Source: Wenzhouxiangella limi (GTDB taxonomy: Bacteria > Pseudomonadota > Gammaproteobacteria > Xanthomonadales > Wenzhouxiangellaceae). From it: DNA of 64,000 nt. The stretch is from contig NZ_JAAGSC010000037.1 in assembly GCF_010499265.1 (NCBI RefSeq), forward strand, positions 100,207 to 164,206, given 5' to 3'. Position numbers and translations under genes: made by a program. Positions 32,857-42,640 of this stretch are shown one piece after another. The stretch's first letter is position 1, and each line of letters opens with the position of its first letter. The notes under the pieces are model-generated. The model ran no database searches and had not been told where the DNA came from. It saw nothing but the letters and a program-made list of their open reading frames with translations.

Positions 32857-34116
32857 TCATTTCCCCTGCTTGGCTGTCGGAGATGGCGCGCTTCGTTGGG
32901 CCTGGGCGGCTTCGGCCGCGCGCAGGACGCGCAGCACGTTGCCGCCCCACAGGGCGCGGATCTGGTCTTCGTCGTAGCCGCGGCGCAGCAGTTCGCGGGT
33001 CACGTTGACGGTTTCGGAGGCATCGTCCCAGCCCTTCACACCGCCGCCGCCGTCGAAATCAGCGACGATACCGACGTGGTTGATGCCGATCAGGTCGACC
33101 GCGTAGTCGATGTGGTCGACAAACTGGGCCAGGGTGACGTCCGGATGGGCCCGCCTGAGCGCGGCCAGTCCGTCGCGGTAGGCCTGCTGTTCGGCTGCGC
33201 TGGCATTGCCCCAGCCGTCGGCCAGGTAGCGCTCGCGCAACGCCGCCTGGCCGCGCTCGATGTCTGGATGCACCGCAGCGACGTAGCTGCGGAAGGCGAC
33301 CATCTGGGCCACGCCGCCGTTGTCGCGGATGGCCTTGAGCTGCTCGTCGTCGAGATTGCGGGCGTTGGCGAACTGGCCCATGGCGCCGGAATGTGAGGCG
33401 ATGACCGGAGCGCGCGATCGCGCCACGGCCTCGAGCATCGAGCGTTTGCCGACGTGGGAGACATCAACCAGGATGCCGTGATCGTTGAGCGCCCGAACGA
33501 GTTCGCCGCCCAGTTCGCTCAGGCCGGGGTCATGCTCATCATCGCCAAGCTCGGCGCGCGGATTGGAGCTGCCGGCAAACTGGTTGTGGCCCATGTGGGT
33601 CAGGCCGACGTAGCGCACCCCGCGCTCGGCCCATAGTGCAACGTCATCGGTGGCAGTGCCCAGCGGATAGGCGTTTTCCATGCCCAGCAGCGCAACCCGC
33701 CGCCCGCTGGCGTGGATGGCCTCGACCTCGTCGGCGGTTCGGGCCAGGCCGATCTGGTCCGGATAGCCCCGCACCATCCGCTCGATCGCCCGGTATCCCC
33801 GCTCGGCGGCTTCGCGCGCGCTGCGGTAAGCCGCTTCGGTCAGCGGTCCCTGGCCGACGTAGACGACGAAGAAGGCCGCGTCGAGCCCGCCGGCGCGCAT
33901 CTTGGGCAGATCCACTTGGGCCCGGGTGAAACCGCCGGGATCGAGCCGGTGGGTGGCATAGCCGAGCGCGATGTCGACGTGGGTGTCGATGGTCAGCACC
34001 CGCTCGTGCACCGCCCAGGCTTCGGCTTCGGAGACCTCGCGCGGCGTGCGCTGGCCCCAGGCCGGCAGGCTCAGGGCAAGACAGAAGATCGGCAGGAGCA
34101 GGCGGTACAGGGTCAT
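32857..34116 (-). CDS. Membrane dipeptidase (M19, renal dipeptidase family)
   Basis: 419 residues with a signal peptide ending SLPAWGQ (about 21). The zinc site of the TIM-barrel is visible: IDTHVDIAL (HxD), the bridging Glu in LLGMENAYPL, VDVSHVGKRS and VIASHSGA histidines, and the late Asp in VGIVADFDGGGG. M19 enzymes cleave dipeptides, including those with a C-terminal D-residue, so it may recycle peptidoglycan or nutrients in the periplasm. Monocistronic by spacing. Confidence 0.92.
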   Translation of the reverse strand: MTLYRLLLPIFCLALSLPAWGQRTPREVSEAEAWAVHERVLTIDTHVDIALGYATHRLDPGGFTRAQVDLPKMRAGGLDAAFFVVYVGQGPLTEAAYRSAREAAERGYRAIERMVRGYPDQIGLARTADEVEAIHASGRRVALLGMENAYPLGTATDDVALWAERGVRYVGLTHMGHNQFAGSSNPRAELGDDEHDPGLSELGGELVRALNDHGILVDVSHVGKRSMLEAVARSRAPVIASHSGAMGQFANARNLDDEQLKAIRDNGGVAQMVAFRSYVAAVHPDIERGQAALRERYLADGWGNASAAEQQAYRDGLAALRRAHPDVTLAQFVDHIDYAVDLIGINHVGIVADFDGGGGVKGWDDASETVNVTRELLRRGYDEDQIRALWGGNVLRVLRAAEAAQAQRSAPSPTAKQGK

Positions 34117-34205
34117 GGATGGGCTATTGACGGTGGCGGGTCTGCGAGTATAGGCAGGGCGCTGGCGGCTCGCAATCCGCTACGCTGACTCTGCCGGCGG
34201 CTGGT

Positions 34206-35258
34206 TCAGTCGAGCACCGCCTCTTGTACCCACTGGAACGAGTACCAGAAGAAATCGCCGCTGCCGTCGGCGGCCGGGGCGGTGCAGTTGATCTTGTTGC
34301 GGCCGACCGAGCCCTGGCCGTCGACGGCGATGTCCAGACGGTGCGGGGGTCCTTCGGCCAGCCGCGTCTCCAGCCGCGCGCCGGCGCTGGAGAAGCAGGC
34401 GATCTGACCTGCGCGGTAGTCACCTTCGGCAAGGATCAGGCGCAGGCTTTGAACCGGATCGCGCACGCCGTCGCCGGGCGGAGAGGCTTCAGCGGAGGTG
34501 ACCGGCAGGGCGCGCGAATGCACGGCCAGCCTGAAGCGCTCCATGCTGTCGAAGCCGCTGGCCATGGGAAAACGCGGCACGGTCAGCGGGTCGGTGTGGG
34601 CGCCCACGGCGCCCGAGCGCTGGACCAGGGCGAATTCGTGATCCTCGCCCACCAGCCTGGCCAGCGCCGACGAATCCTCGCCGTAGGGATAGGCGAAAAT
34701 CTCAGGCTCGAGGCCGATTTCTTCGCTGATGCGCTGCCGGGCCTGGTCGAGATCGGCGCGCACGCGCTCTCGCCAGGCCCGGGCGCTTTCGCCGGGCTGG
34801 CGCGCGATCAGGTGGGCATGGCTGGCGCTGTGGTTGCCGATGTTTGCGCCGTCATTATGTAGCTCGCGCAGTGCCTCCCAGTCCATGTAGGGCGCGTGGC
34901 CGGCGTCGATGGCGTCGGTGTTGGCAAACACCGCAAACGGCCAGCCGCGCTCGCGCAGCATCGGCCAGGCGGTGCGATGAACCGATGCGTAGGCATCATC
35001 GAAGGTGATGGCGACCACCCGCTCGGGCAGCCTCTCGGCCCCGTCTATGGCCGCCGCCAGCAGGCGCTCGACCGGCCAGACCTCGAAATCGTTTTCGTCC
35101 AGATAGTCCAGGTGGGCCGCGAAGCGTGCCGGGGTGACGCTGGTCGACGGCGGGGTCTGATCGCTGACGTGGTGATAGACCAGCACCACGGCCGCCGTGG
35201 CCGAACCCGACCACAGCGCGCCGGCCAGCACCAGGGCGATGCAGGCACAACGGATCAT
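34206..35258 (-). CDS. Polysaccharide deacetylase family protein
   Basis: 350 residues. A short signal peptide (ending ATAAVV) leads to VLVYHHVSD and the NodB homology domain: AITFDDAYASV (catalytic Asp pair) and GNHSASHAHL (metal-binding H-x-x-x-H). A C-terminal domain of about 110 residues is family-unspecific. These enzymes remove acetyl groups from N-acetylated polysaccharides or peptidoglycan. Its ATG overlaps the stop of the Bax-like gene (ATGA, 35255-35258), so the two cell-wall enzymes are coupled. Confidence 0.88.
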   Translation of the reverse strand: MIRCACIALVLAGALWSGSATAAVVLVYHHVSDQTPPSTSVTPARFAAHLDYLDENDFEVWPVERLLAAAIDGAERLPERVVAITFDDAYASVHRTAWPMLRERGWPFAVFANTDAIDAGHAPYMDWEALRELHNDGANIGNHSASHAHLIARQPGESARAWRERVRADLDQARQRISEEIGLEPEIFAYPYGEDSSALARLVGEDHEFALVQRSGAVGAHTDPLTVPRFPMASGFDSMERFRLAVHSRALPVTSAEASPPGDGVRDPVQSLRLILAEGDYRAGQIACFSSAGARLETRLAEGPPHRLDIAVDGQGSVGRNKINCTAPAADGSGDFFWYSFQWVQEAVLD

Positions 35259-36070
35259 GTCCGGTTCTCTCCAGCGAACCGCGTGGCGCCTTCGGCCCCC
35301 TTGGCAGCCTCAACAATCAGGTCCCGGTTGGCCAGCAGCATGGCCCTGATGTCTTCGACATAGGCCTCGCGGCGCTCGGAATACAGGATCAGTCCGTCGG
35401 CCAGGTTCAGCGCGGTCGGCGTCCTGCCGGCCAGCCGCTCGGCCTGGCGCAGCTCGCGCAGCGGCCGATAGGATTCGTGCGTGTTGAGGTTGTTGACGTA
35501 GCGCCGCACGGCCTTGCGCACCGAGTCGAAGGCGGCGACCTCGTGGCGGGCGCCGGCCGCGCGCTGGGCCGGGACGATGCCGCAGCCCGGGCTGTAACAC
35601 CACTGGCCGAACAGGTTGTTGCCCTCGCGGGCAAAGCGCGACAGGCCCCAGCCCGATTCCTTGGCCGCCTGCACCAGGGCCAGCGGCAGCGGGACGGTGT
35701 CGATCCGGCGCAGCAGTGCCGAAAGCGTTTCCTCGCGCGACTCGCCCGGCCATTCCAGCTCGTACTCTCGAGCCAGGTCGCGCATCCAGCGACGGTGCAG
35801 CGGCGGCAGGCGCTCACCGGCCTCCAGGCTTTCGGCCAGAGCAAGCAGACGCTCGCGCTGCGCCAGTACGCGCTGGTTTTCCTCGGCCACGATCGGTGCC
35901 AGGAACTCGAAGAATGCGGTCTTGCGCTGTTCGACCTGCTCGATCTCGCCGAAATCCGGCAGGTCCAGCCGATCAGGCTGAAGACTCTTGTAGACGGCGA
36001 AAATCAGAATGGCGATTGCAAGCAACCCGATCGCCGCCCAGCGGGTTTGACCGTTTGTTCTTTCGTTCAT
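35255..36070 (-). CDS. Bax-like glucosaminidase domain protein
   Basis: 271 residues with an N-terminal membrane anchor (about 12-27) and a glucosaminidase/lysozyme-like domain at about 115-245. Signatures are ALVQAAKESGWGLSRFAREGNNLFGQWCY, containing the catalytic Glu, and FDSVRKAVRRYVNNLNTHESYRPLREL. The same architecture occurs in E. coli Bax, a predicted periplasmic murein hydrolase of poorly known role. First gene of a two-gene operon with the deacetylase. Confidence 0.85.
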   Translation of the reverse strand: MNERTNGQTRWAAIGLLAIAILIFAVYKSLQPDRLDLPDFGEIEQVEQRKTAFFEFLAPIVAEENQRVLAQRERLLALAESLEAGERLPPLHRRWMRDLAREYELEWPGESREETLSALLRRIDTVPLPLALVQAAKESGWGLSRFAREGNNLFGQWCYSPGCGIVPAQRAAGARHEVAAFDSVRKAVRRYVNNLNTHESYRPLRELRQAERLAGRTPTALNLADGLILYSERREAYVEDIRAMLLANRDLIVEAAKGAEGATRFAGENRT

Positions 36071-36223
36071 GCCTGCTATCTTCTCATGTTAACCATCAGC
36101 TTATCGATGGGTTGTAGACGCTGGCCTTCTCTTGAGCCTCCATGGCCCGATATACTCGTACCTTGGGAACGCCTGCCCCCAGCGTCCAGTCCAAAGTGGT
36201 CGGCCAATCAGGATTTCGTCAGC

Positions 36224-37048
36224 ATGTTTTTCCGCAGCTTGTTATTGATTGCCGCTGCCCTCGCCCTGGGTTCGGGTGTGATTGGGCCGGCCCGGGCGAG
36301 CGATTTCATCCTTGTTGCCTCGACCACCTCGACCGAAAACTCCGGTCTGTTTGGCCATCTGCTGCCGACCTTCGAAAAGCAGGCCGGGTTCGAAGTGCGC
36401 GTGATCGCGGTCGGCACGGGTGCGGCGCTGCAGTATGGGAGACGCTGCGATGCCGACGTCGTCATGGTCCATGCCCCGGAGGCGGAAGAAGAGTTTGTTG
36501 CCGCCGGTTACGGGCTCGAGCGCCATTCGCTGATGCACAATGATTTCATCATCGTCGGCCCCGAGAGCGATCCGGCCGGGATTGCCGAACTCGACAGTGC
36601 GGCAAAGGCGCTGGCCCGTATTGCCGAGGCTCGAGTGCCGTTCGTGTCGCGCGGCGACGACAGCGGGACGCATAAAAAAGAGTTGCGGCTGTGGGAAGCC
36701 TCCGGGATCGAATGGGCCGCGGCTGCCGGCAGCTGGTATCGCGAGGCCGGCGCCGGCATGGGCCAGACCCTGAATATAGTCAGCGCCATGGATGGCTACA
36801 CCCTGGCCGACCGCGGCACCTGGCTGAGTTTCGGCAACCGCGGTCGAATGACGACCCTGGTCGAGGGCGATCCGGCGCTGTTTAATCCGTATGGGGTGAT
36901 CCGGGTCAATGAGCGACGCTGCCCGAATGTCAAGAGCGAGATGGCCCAGGCGTTCATCGACTGGCTGCTCTCCGATGAAGGCCAGCAGCGCATTGCCGAT
37001 TTCCGGATTGCCGGCCAGCCGTTGTTCACGCCCCATCGCCAGCCCTGA
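36224..37048 (+). CDS. Tungstate-type ABC transporter substrate-binding protein (TupA-like), orphan
   Basis: 274 residues with a signal peptide ending PARASD. The anion-binding loop LVASTTSTENSGLF is the TupA hallmark (T-T-S-T), with FVSRGDDSGTHKKE as the second binding loop. TupA binds tungstate, less often molybdate, and hands it to TupB/TupC. Neither the permease nor the ATPase is adjacent here. Start at the ATG of 36224, just before the signal peptide; the longer frame upstream is antisense to the Bax-like gene. Confidence 0.88.
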   Translation: MFFRSLLLIAAALALGSGVIGPARASDFILVASTTSTENSGLFGHLLPTFEKQAGFEVRVIAVGTGAALQYGRRCDADVVMVHAPEAEEEFVAAGYGLERHSLMHNDFIIVGPESDPAGIAELDSAAKALARIAEARVPFVSRGDDSGTHKKELRLWEASGIEWAAAAGSWYREAGAGMGQTLNIVSAMDGYTLADRGTWLSFGNRGRMTTLVEGDPALFNPYGVIRVNERRCPNVKSEMAQAFIDWLLSDEGQQRIADFRIAGQPLFTPHRQP

Positions 37049-37071
37049 CAGGTCGGCTCCCGGCGTCGGCC

Positions 37072-38244
37072 TTATTCCGGCTCCGGCGTATCGAATGCCT
37101 GGCGCACCCAGGCCAGGTACTGCTGGTTGGTCGAGACCACCTTGCCCGGGGAGTCCGACAGCTTGACCACCGGCTGGCCGTTGCACTCGGTCATCTTGAT
37201 AACGATGTTGATCGGCTCGACGCCGGTGTCGTGGGTCAGGTTGGTGCCGATGCCAAAGGTGACGTTGATGCGGTCGCGGAAGCGCTGCCAGATCGCGGCC
37301 GCCTTGGGGATCGTGAGCGAGTCGGAAAACACCAGGTTGCGGGTTTTCGGATCGATGCGGTTGGCGCGGTAGTGCTCGAGCATCGCCTCGCCCCAGGCGA
37401 AGGGGTCGCCGGAGTCCTGGCGCGCGCCGTCGAAGAGCTTGCAGAAATACAGGTCGAAGTCGCGCAGAAAGGCCTTCAGGCTGTAGGTATCAGACAGCGC
37501 GATGCCCAGATCGCCCCGGTACTCGCGCGCCCAGACCTCGAAAGCAAAGCGCTGGGTCTCGGCCAGGCGCGGACCCAGCGCCTGGCAGGCCTGGATGAAC
37601 TCGTGGGCCATGGTGCCGATCGGCACCAGCCCTAGGATGCGCGCCAGGTGGACGTTGCTGGTGCCGCGCAGGCTGGCGGGGATCTCGCCGGCCAGGGTGG
37701 TGACGACCTCATCGTGCCAGGCTCGGGTATAGCGCCGGCGGGTTCCGAAGTCGGCGAAGATGAACTCGTCTGGCCGGTCCAGGGCTTGCACCTGTTCGAT
37801 CTTCTCGCTCAGCCGTCGCCGGCCCTCGTCCAGGTCATGGTCGGGGTGGGCATGGCGGGCGTAGAGCTCGCTGATGATGGCCAGCAGCGGGACCTCGAAC
37901 AAGATGGTGTGCAGCCAGGGGCCGCGGATGACCAGGCTGAGCTGGCCATCTTGTTCGCCGATGTCGATAAATCGCGCCTGGAGGTGAAACAGGCGCAGAA
38001 ACTCGATGAAGTCGGACTTGAGATAGCGCAGGCTGCTCAGGAAATTCAGTTCTTCGGGCGCAAGCTTGAGGCTGCACAGGTGGGCGATTTCGCGCTCCAA
38101 CTCGCTTTTGAGCGGCCGCAGGTCGACGCCCTCGGTGCGGCACCGGAAGCGGTATTCCACCTCCGCGCCGGGAAACTGGTGCAGCACCGCCTGCATCATC
38201 GAGAACTTGTAGATGTCGGTGTCGAGCAGCGATTGAATGATCAT
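37072..38244 (-). CDS. pncB: Nicotinate phosphoribosyltransferase
   Basis: 390 residues, the E. coli PncB length class (400). SLLDTDIYKFSMMQAVLHQFP opens the family; the active-site His is within the RGTSNVHLARILGLVPIGTMAHEF region and FGIGTNLTHDTG binds phosphate. The enzyme makes nicotinate mononucleotide from nicotinate and PRPP with ATP hydrolysis (NAD salvage). Convergent with tupA; a terminator-like palindrome lies upstream, belonging to the MFS gene. Confidence 0.95.
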   Translation of the reverse strand: MIIQSLLDTDIYKFSMMQAVLHQFPGAEVEYRFRCRTEGVDLRPLKSELEREIAHLCSLKLAPEELNFLSSLRYLKSDFIEFLRLFHLQARFIDIGEQDGQLSLVIRGPWLHTILFEVPLLAIISELYARHAHPDHDLDEGRRRLSEKIEQVQALDRPDEFIFADFGTRRRYTRAWHDEVVTTLAGEIPASLRGTSNVHLARILGLVPIGTMAHEFIQACQALGPRLAETQRFAFEVWAREYRGDLGIALSDTYSLKAFLRDFDLYFCKLFDGARQDSGDPFAWGEAMLEHYRANRIDPKTRNLVFSDSLTIPKAAAIWQRFRDRINVTFGIGTNLTHDTGVEPINIVIKMTECNGQPVVKLSDSPGKVVSTNQQYLAWVRQAFDTPEPE

Positions 38245-38303
38245 GCCGTCCAGTATCGCTGATTCGAATCCAAGCGCCTTGATCCGATTCGCAATGAGTT
38301 TGC

Positions 38304-38329
38304 AAAAGCCGGCGCCGCGGCGCTTTTTT
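38304..38329 (-). terminator. Probable bidirectional terminator-like palindrome
   Basis: An AAAAGC run, the self-complementary GCGCCGCGGCGC (38312-38323) and TTTTTT together form a hairpin with a small bulge. It begins three bases beyond the stop of the leftward MFS gene. A longer T run is on the plus strand, so direction is uncertain. Confidence 0.5.
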
Positions 38330-38331
38330 CT

Positions 38332-39528
38332 TCACGACGCCGGCACGCTTTCGCGCCCGCCGTGATGAAGACGCCAGAGCCAGGGCAGTAACAGCACCAC
38401 GCAACCAATTTCGAACAGGCCGAAGACCACGAAAACCGCTGGATAAGGCTCGAGGTCGAGCGCGCGCAGCGACGTTAGCAGGGCCACGCTCAGCAGGGGT
38501 CCGAGCATGAAGCCCAGCGAGCCGGTCAGGTGGAAGCCGCCCATGCCGGTGGCCTGGGCGGCGCCGGCCAGGCGAACGGTCAGCACCAGCGATGGCGCCA
38601 GCATCAGGGCGGCGATGATCCCGCCGCCGGCCATGACCGGAATCAGATGATCGGCGCCGGTGAAGCCCAGTCCGATCAGGAAACATCCGTAACCCAGGCT
38701 GCCTGCCGCCATCAACACCACGGGGCTGAAGCGGTCGCAAAGCAGGCCGGCCGGATAGGTCAACACCGCGTAGGGCAGTAAAAACGCGGCCATGGCCAGA
38801 CCGATCCCGGCCGGCGGCAAGTCAAGAGCCGTGGCGAAGTACAGCGAAACGGTGGAGATGATGAAGCCCACCGTCAGCCGGTCGACGAAGGTAAAGGCGT
38901 AGGGAACGAGCAAGGCCCGGTGCTGCAGCGCCAGCCGGGCCATATCGCCGAGCCGTTCGGCCGAGCGATGCAGTTCAACGTCGTGCAGGATTCGCGTTGC
39001 CGTGATGGCAACCGCCATGATCAGCAGACCGCCGAAAAGAAACACGCTGGTGGCGGCTTCCGAGCCGATGCGCCCGCCCAATACCGTGCCGGCGGCAACG
39101 CCGAGGCTCAGCGCCGCGCCTGCCATGCCCATGGCCCTGCCTTTTTGCGCCCCGGCGGCTTGGTCAGCAATCATGGTCATGGCCAGCACCAGCGCGGTCA
39201 TGTGGGCGGCGCCCTCGACGAAGCGCAGGCCCAGCTGCACCGGATAAGGCCAGGGCCCGTACATCAGCAGCAGGCAGCCGCCATAAACAAACAGCGCCGG
39301 TATCACCAGCAGCTTGCGGCGGCCCAGGCGGTCGGAGACCAGGCCGGCGAACAGAGCAACCAGCAGAGAGCCGGCCATGTTGGCCGACATGAACAGGTGC
39401 CGGTCCAGTTCGGATCTTCCGGGAAACCGGCCTTCTGTGAGTTCGAAAAGCAGCGGCACCACGGCCGTGACCGGCAGCATGATCAGAAAGATACCCAGGG
39501 CAATTGGCCAGGTGCGGGTGGAATTCAA
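38332..39528 (-). CDS. Major facilitator superfamily transporter
   Basis: 398 residues with 12 predicted membrane helices. The cytoplasmic loop between helices 2 and 3, GLVSDRLGRRKLLVIP, is the MFS signature A motif, repeated more weakly as GLLCDRFSPVVLM between helices 8 and 9. Substrate unknown; nothing in the surroundings points to one. The only start is TTG at 39528. Divergent from the iron permease. Confidence 0.85.
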   Translation of the reverse strand: MNSTRTWPIALGIFLIMLPVTAVVPLLFELTEGRFPGRSELDRHLFMSANMAGSLLVALFAGLVSDRLGRRKLLVIPALFVYGGCLLLMYGPWPYPVQLGLRFVEGAAHMTALVLAMTMIADQAAGAQKGRAMGMAGAALSLGVAAGTVLGGRIGSEAATSVFLFGGLLIMAVAITATRILHDVELHRSAERLGDMARLALQHRALLVPYAFTFVDRLTVGFIISTVSLYFATALDLPPAGIGLAMAAFLLPYAVLTYPAGLLCDRFSPVVLMAAGSLGYGCFLIGLGFTGADHLIPVMAGGGIIAALMLAPSLVLTVRLAGAAQATGMGGFHLTGSLGFMLGPLLSVALLTSLRALDLEPYPAVFVVFGLFEIGCVVLLLPWLWRLHHGGRESVPAS

Positions 39529-39667
39529 GCTCGGTCAGAATGCTGCGGGAAGGGGCGTCAGGATAAAGCCCAGAGGGTTAAGGCAGTGGCATGAAAGCAG
39601 CCCGACGCTACGGGCTTATTTGGAAACCGTTATCATTCCTCTGCTTTGAACCGCCCCGAGTTTTTCC

Positions 39668-41362
39668 TTGTCCATCACGCCTCAACACGCCGCCGAGCCG
39701 CACGCGACGCCCCGCCGCTTCCGGCCAGACGGCTGGACGCTCCTGACCGTGGCCGTTGCCGGCCTGGTCGCGCTACCGGTGATCACGGTACTTCTGCACG
39801 TACTGGTGCCCTCCGGCGAAGTGTGGTCGCATCTCTACGAAACCGTGCTCGCTCGGTACGTGGCCAATACGCTGGGTCTGATGCTGGGCGTGGGCGCGGG
39901 CACCCTGTTGATCGGTGTGGGTACGGCCTGGCTGGTCGTCATGTGCCGCTTCCCCGGGAAACGGGTGTTCGAGTGGGCGCTGCTGCTACCGCTGGCCGTG
40001 CCGACGTACGTCATCGCCTACGCCTACACCGACTTCCTGCAGTTTGCCGGGCCGGTGCAGACCTGGCTGCGCGAGCTGTTCGATTGGGGTCGAGCCGATT
40101 ACTGGTTTCCCAACGTGCGTTCGCTGGGCGGGGCGATCACGCTGATGTCGCTGGTGCTCTATCCCTACGTCTACCTGTTGACCCGGGCGGCGTTCATGGA
40201 ACAGTCGGTGTGCGCGCTGGAGGTGGGCCGCACGCTGGGACGCGGACCGTGGCGACTGTTTTCCTCGGTGGCGATCCCGCTGGCCCGGCCAGCCATCGTC
40301 GGTGGCGTGGCTTTAGCGCTGATGGAAGCGCTCAACGACTTCGGGGCGGTGCAGTTTTTCGGCGTCGATACCTTTACCACCGGCATCTACCGGACCTGGT
40401 TCGGCATGGGCGAGGCCGCCGCGGCCGCCCAGCTGGCCGCCTGCCTGCTGGTGTTCGTGCTGGTGCTGGTGATGCTCGAGCGCTTTTCCCGCCGTCGGGC
40501 CCGGTTTCATCACACGACCGGTCGCTATCGCGAGCTGCCGCAGTACCGACTTGGCAAGGGCGCGGCCACACTGGCGTTTCTGGCCTGCGCGCTGCCGATC
40601 CTGATCGGCTTCGCGGTGCCGGCCGCGCTGCTGCTGGAAATGCATTTTCGCGTTGGCGATCCATTGATGGGCAGCCGGTTCTGGGGTTTTGCCTGGAACA
40701 GCCTGATCCTGGCAACGGTGACGGCAATCGTCGCGGTCAGTCTGGCGGTGATGATCGGCTACGGCGTGCGCCTGAAGCCGCGGGCGCTGACCCGCACGGC
40801 CGCGCGCATGGCTTCGGTGGGCTATGCCATTCCGGGCTCGGTGATCGCCGTCGGCATCCTGATTCCGTTGGGGTGGCTGGACCAGCAGATCAACCTGTTT
40901 GCGCGTGAATATTTCGGCGTGCTGCCGGGTTTGCTGCTAACCGGCACGATGGTGGCCCTGGTTTATGCCTACGTCGTGCGTTTTCTGGCGGTGTCGTTCA
41001 ACACGGTCGAGGCCAGCCTGACCAAGGTTACCCCCAACATGGACGCTGCCTCGCGCACGCTGGGCAAGACGGCCGCCAAGACGCTGGCGCTGGTACACCT
41101 CCCGGTGATGCGCTCCAGTCTCCTGGCAGCCGCCATCCTGGTGTTTGTCGACGTCATGAAAGAACTGCCGGCGACGATCATCCTGCGGCCGTTCAATTTC
41201 GACACCCTGGCCGTGCGTGCTTTCGAACTGGCCTCCGATGAACGCCTGGCGCAGGCCTCGACCGCGGCGCTGGGCATCGTCGTTGTGGGAATCGTGCCGG
41301 TGATCCTGCTGAGTATCGCGATGCGCAAGTCGCGCCCGGGTGGCGGTATGCCGAACTCGTAA
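39668..41362 (+). CDS. Ferric iron ABC transporter permease (FbpB-type, fused double-length)
   Basis: 564 residues with about 12 helices and two EAA coupling loops, LEVGRTLGRGPWRLFSSVAIPLARPA and DAASRTLGKTAAKTLALVHLPVMRS, meaning two permease domains fused in one chain as in FbpB/SfuB. The only start at the family boundary is TTG at 39668. It belongs with the ATPase at 41376 and the binding protein at 42689, but it is convergent with the ATPase rather than in one operon with it. Confidence 0.9.
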   Translation: MSITPQHAAEPHATPRRFRPDGWTLLTVAVAGLVALPVITVLLHVLVPSGEVWSHLYETVLARYVANTLGLMLGVGAGTLLIGVGTAWLVVMCRFPGKRVFEWALLLPLAVPTYVIAYAYTDFLQFAGPVQTWLRELFDWGRADYWFPNVRSLGGAITLMSLVLYPYVYLLTRAAFMEQSVCALEVGRTLGRGPWRLFSSVAIPLARPAIVGGVALALMEALNDFGAVQFFGVDTFTTGIYRTWFGMGEAAAAAQLAACLLVFVLVLVMLERFSRRRARFHHTTGRYRELPQYRLGKGAATLAFLACALPILIGFAVPAALLLEMHFRVGDPLMGSRFWGFAWNSLILATVTAIVAVSLAVMIGYGVRLKPRALTRTAARMASVGYAIPGSVIAVGILIPLGWLDQQINLFAREYFGVLPGLLLTGTMVALVYAYVVRFLAVSFNTVEASLTKVTPNMDAASRTLGKTAAKTLALVHLPVMRSSLLAAAILVFVDVMKELPATIILRPFNFDTLAVRAFELASDERLAQASTAALGIVVVGIVPVILLSIAMRKSRPGGGMPNS

Positions 41363-41375
41363 GCGCGCCTGGCGC

Positions 41376-42518
41376 TTAGTCGTTGGCTGCCTCCAGCGGG
41401 AAGACAAAAGCCTGGGATTGATCCAGGTGCAGTTCAACCTGCTGGTTTTCCTGAGGCAGGAAGACACCCGGCATGGTCGAGTGCATGTGGAACTCCCGGT
41501 TGTCGCGATCGTGCAGGCAGATGTGCACCATGCTGTTGCGGCCGAGCAGCCGCGACATGATGACGTGGCTCTTGCGATGGCCTTTGTGCGCTTGGCCGAC
41601 GACGACAACGCGAATGGCCTCGGGACGAACCATGACCAGCACCGGCGTCCCTTCGGGCAGTTCGCGCGCCTCGACTTGACCCAGCGGGGTATCGACAGCG
41701 CCGTTGTGAACCACCCCTTCCATGCGGTTGACCTCGCCGAAAAACGTGGCCACGAAGGGGTCTTTGGGGCGACAGTACAGATCGACCGGTCGATCCATCT
41801 GCAGCACCCGGCCGTCTTTCATCAATGCGATCCGGTCGGCCATGAACATGGCCTCTTCCGGGTCGTGGGTGACCAGCAGGGTGCCGGCGCCGGCTTTTTT
41901 GAGCAGGTGCAGCGTATCGTCGCGGATGCGATCGCGCAGCCGGGCATCCAGGGCCGAAAACGGCTCGTCGAGCAACATCAGGCCGGGACCGGGTGCCAGC
42001 GCGCGGGCCAGCGCCACGCGCTGCTGCTGACCGCCGGAGAGCATATGCGGGTAGCGGTCTGCGTAAGCCGCCATACCCAGCGTTTCAAGCAGTTCGAGCG
42101 CCCGTTTGCGACGTTCGGCTCCGGCGAGCCGACCCAGTCCAAAGCTGACATTGTCGAGCACGGACAGATGCGGAAACAGGGCCGAGTCCTGGAACATCAG
42201 GCCGACATTGCGCTGCTCGGGTGGTACCAGCCGGCCCGAGGCCGAGCGCATGTCCTCGCCGTTGATGAAGACCCGTCCCTGCTGCAGTTCTTCCAGCGAA
42301 GCGGCGATGCGCAGCAAGGTTGATTTGCCGCAGCCGGACGGTCCGAGCAGGCAAACCACTTCGCCCGGCTGGACATCCAGCGTGACCCGGTCGACCGCGC
42401 GCAGGTTGCCGAAGTCGTGACAGATGCCTTCCATGTAAAGCATCGCATGGTCGGCCACGCTGTCGATGGGCGGCTGCCTGAAAACGCTTGCGGCGACGTG
42501 AGTGGCGGTCTGGCTCAT
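41376..42518 (-). CDS. Ferric iron-type ABC transporter ATP-binding protein
   Basis: 380 residues. Walker A GPSGCGKST, LSGGQQQR signature, LMLLDEPFSALD Walker B and switch His in LLVTHDPEEA occupy the first 240 residues; a C-terminal OB-type (TOBE) regulatory domain follows, as in FbpC/PotA. The ATG at 42518 (MSQTATHVAA) is preferred over a frame extended 28 codons upstream into the regulatory gap. Divergent from the binding protein across the Fur box region. Confidence 0.9.
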   Translation of the reverse strand: MSQTATHVAASVFRQPPIDSVADHAMLYMEGICHDFGNLRAVDRVTLDVQPGEVVCLLGPSGCGKSTLLRIAASLEELQQGRVFINGEDMRSASGRLVPPEQRNVGLMFQDSALFPHLSVLDNVSFGLGRLAGAERRKRALELLETLGMAAYADRYPHMLSGGQQQRVALARALAPGPGLMLLDEPFSALDARLRDRIRDDTLHLLKKAGAGTLLVTHDPEEAMFMADRIALMKDGRVLQMDRPVDLYCRPKDPFVATFFGEVNRMEGVVHNGAVDTPLGQVEARELPEGTPVLVMVRPEAIRVVVVGQAHKGHRKSHVIMSRLLGRNSMVHICLHDRDNREFHMHSTMPGVFLPQENQQVELHLDQSQAFVFPLEAAND

Positions 42519-42640
42519 GCGGTTTGGCCTGTCGATGAAAGGAACCGACCGGACGGATCGGTCGCTATCCCCCGTACATGGGCGGCCCTCCAGTTTAGGC
42601 AAACAAGAATCATTTGTAAACCAAGAGCGGTTATGAGACT

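Noticed and set aside
35477..36223. N-terminal extension of the TupA-like frame by 249 codons
   Set aside because: It lies antisense to the Bax-like gene; the signal peptide begins at 36224.
39625..39660. A Fur-like half-site (GTTATCATT) before the iron permease
   Set aside because: About 10 of 19 positions match; too weak to annotate.
42600..42618. A second Fur-like site around GAATCATTTG
   Set aside because: Only about 11 of 19 positions match, close to what AT-rich sequence gives by chance.
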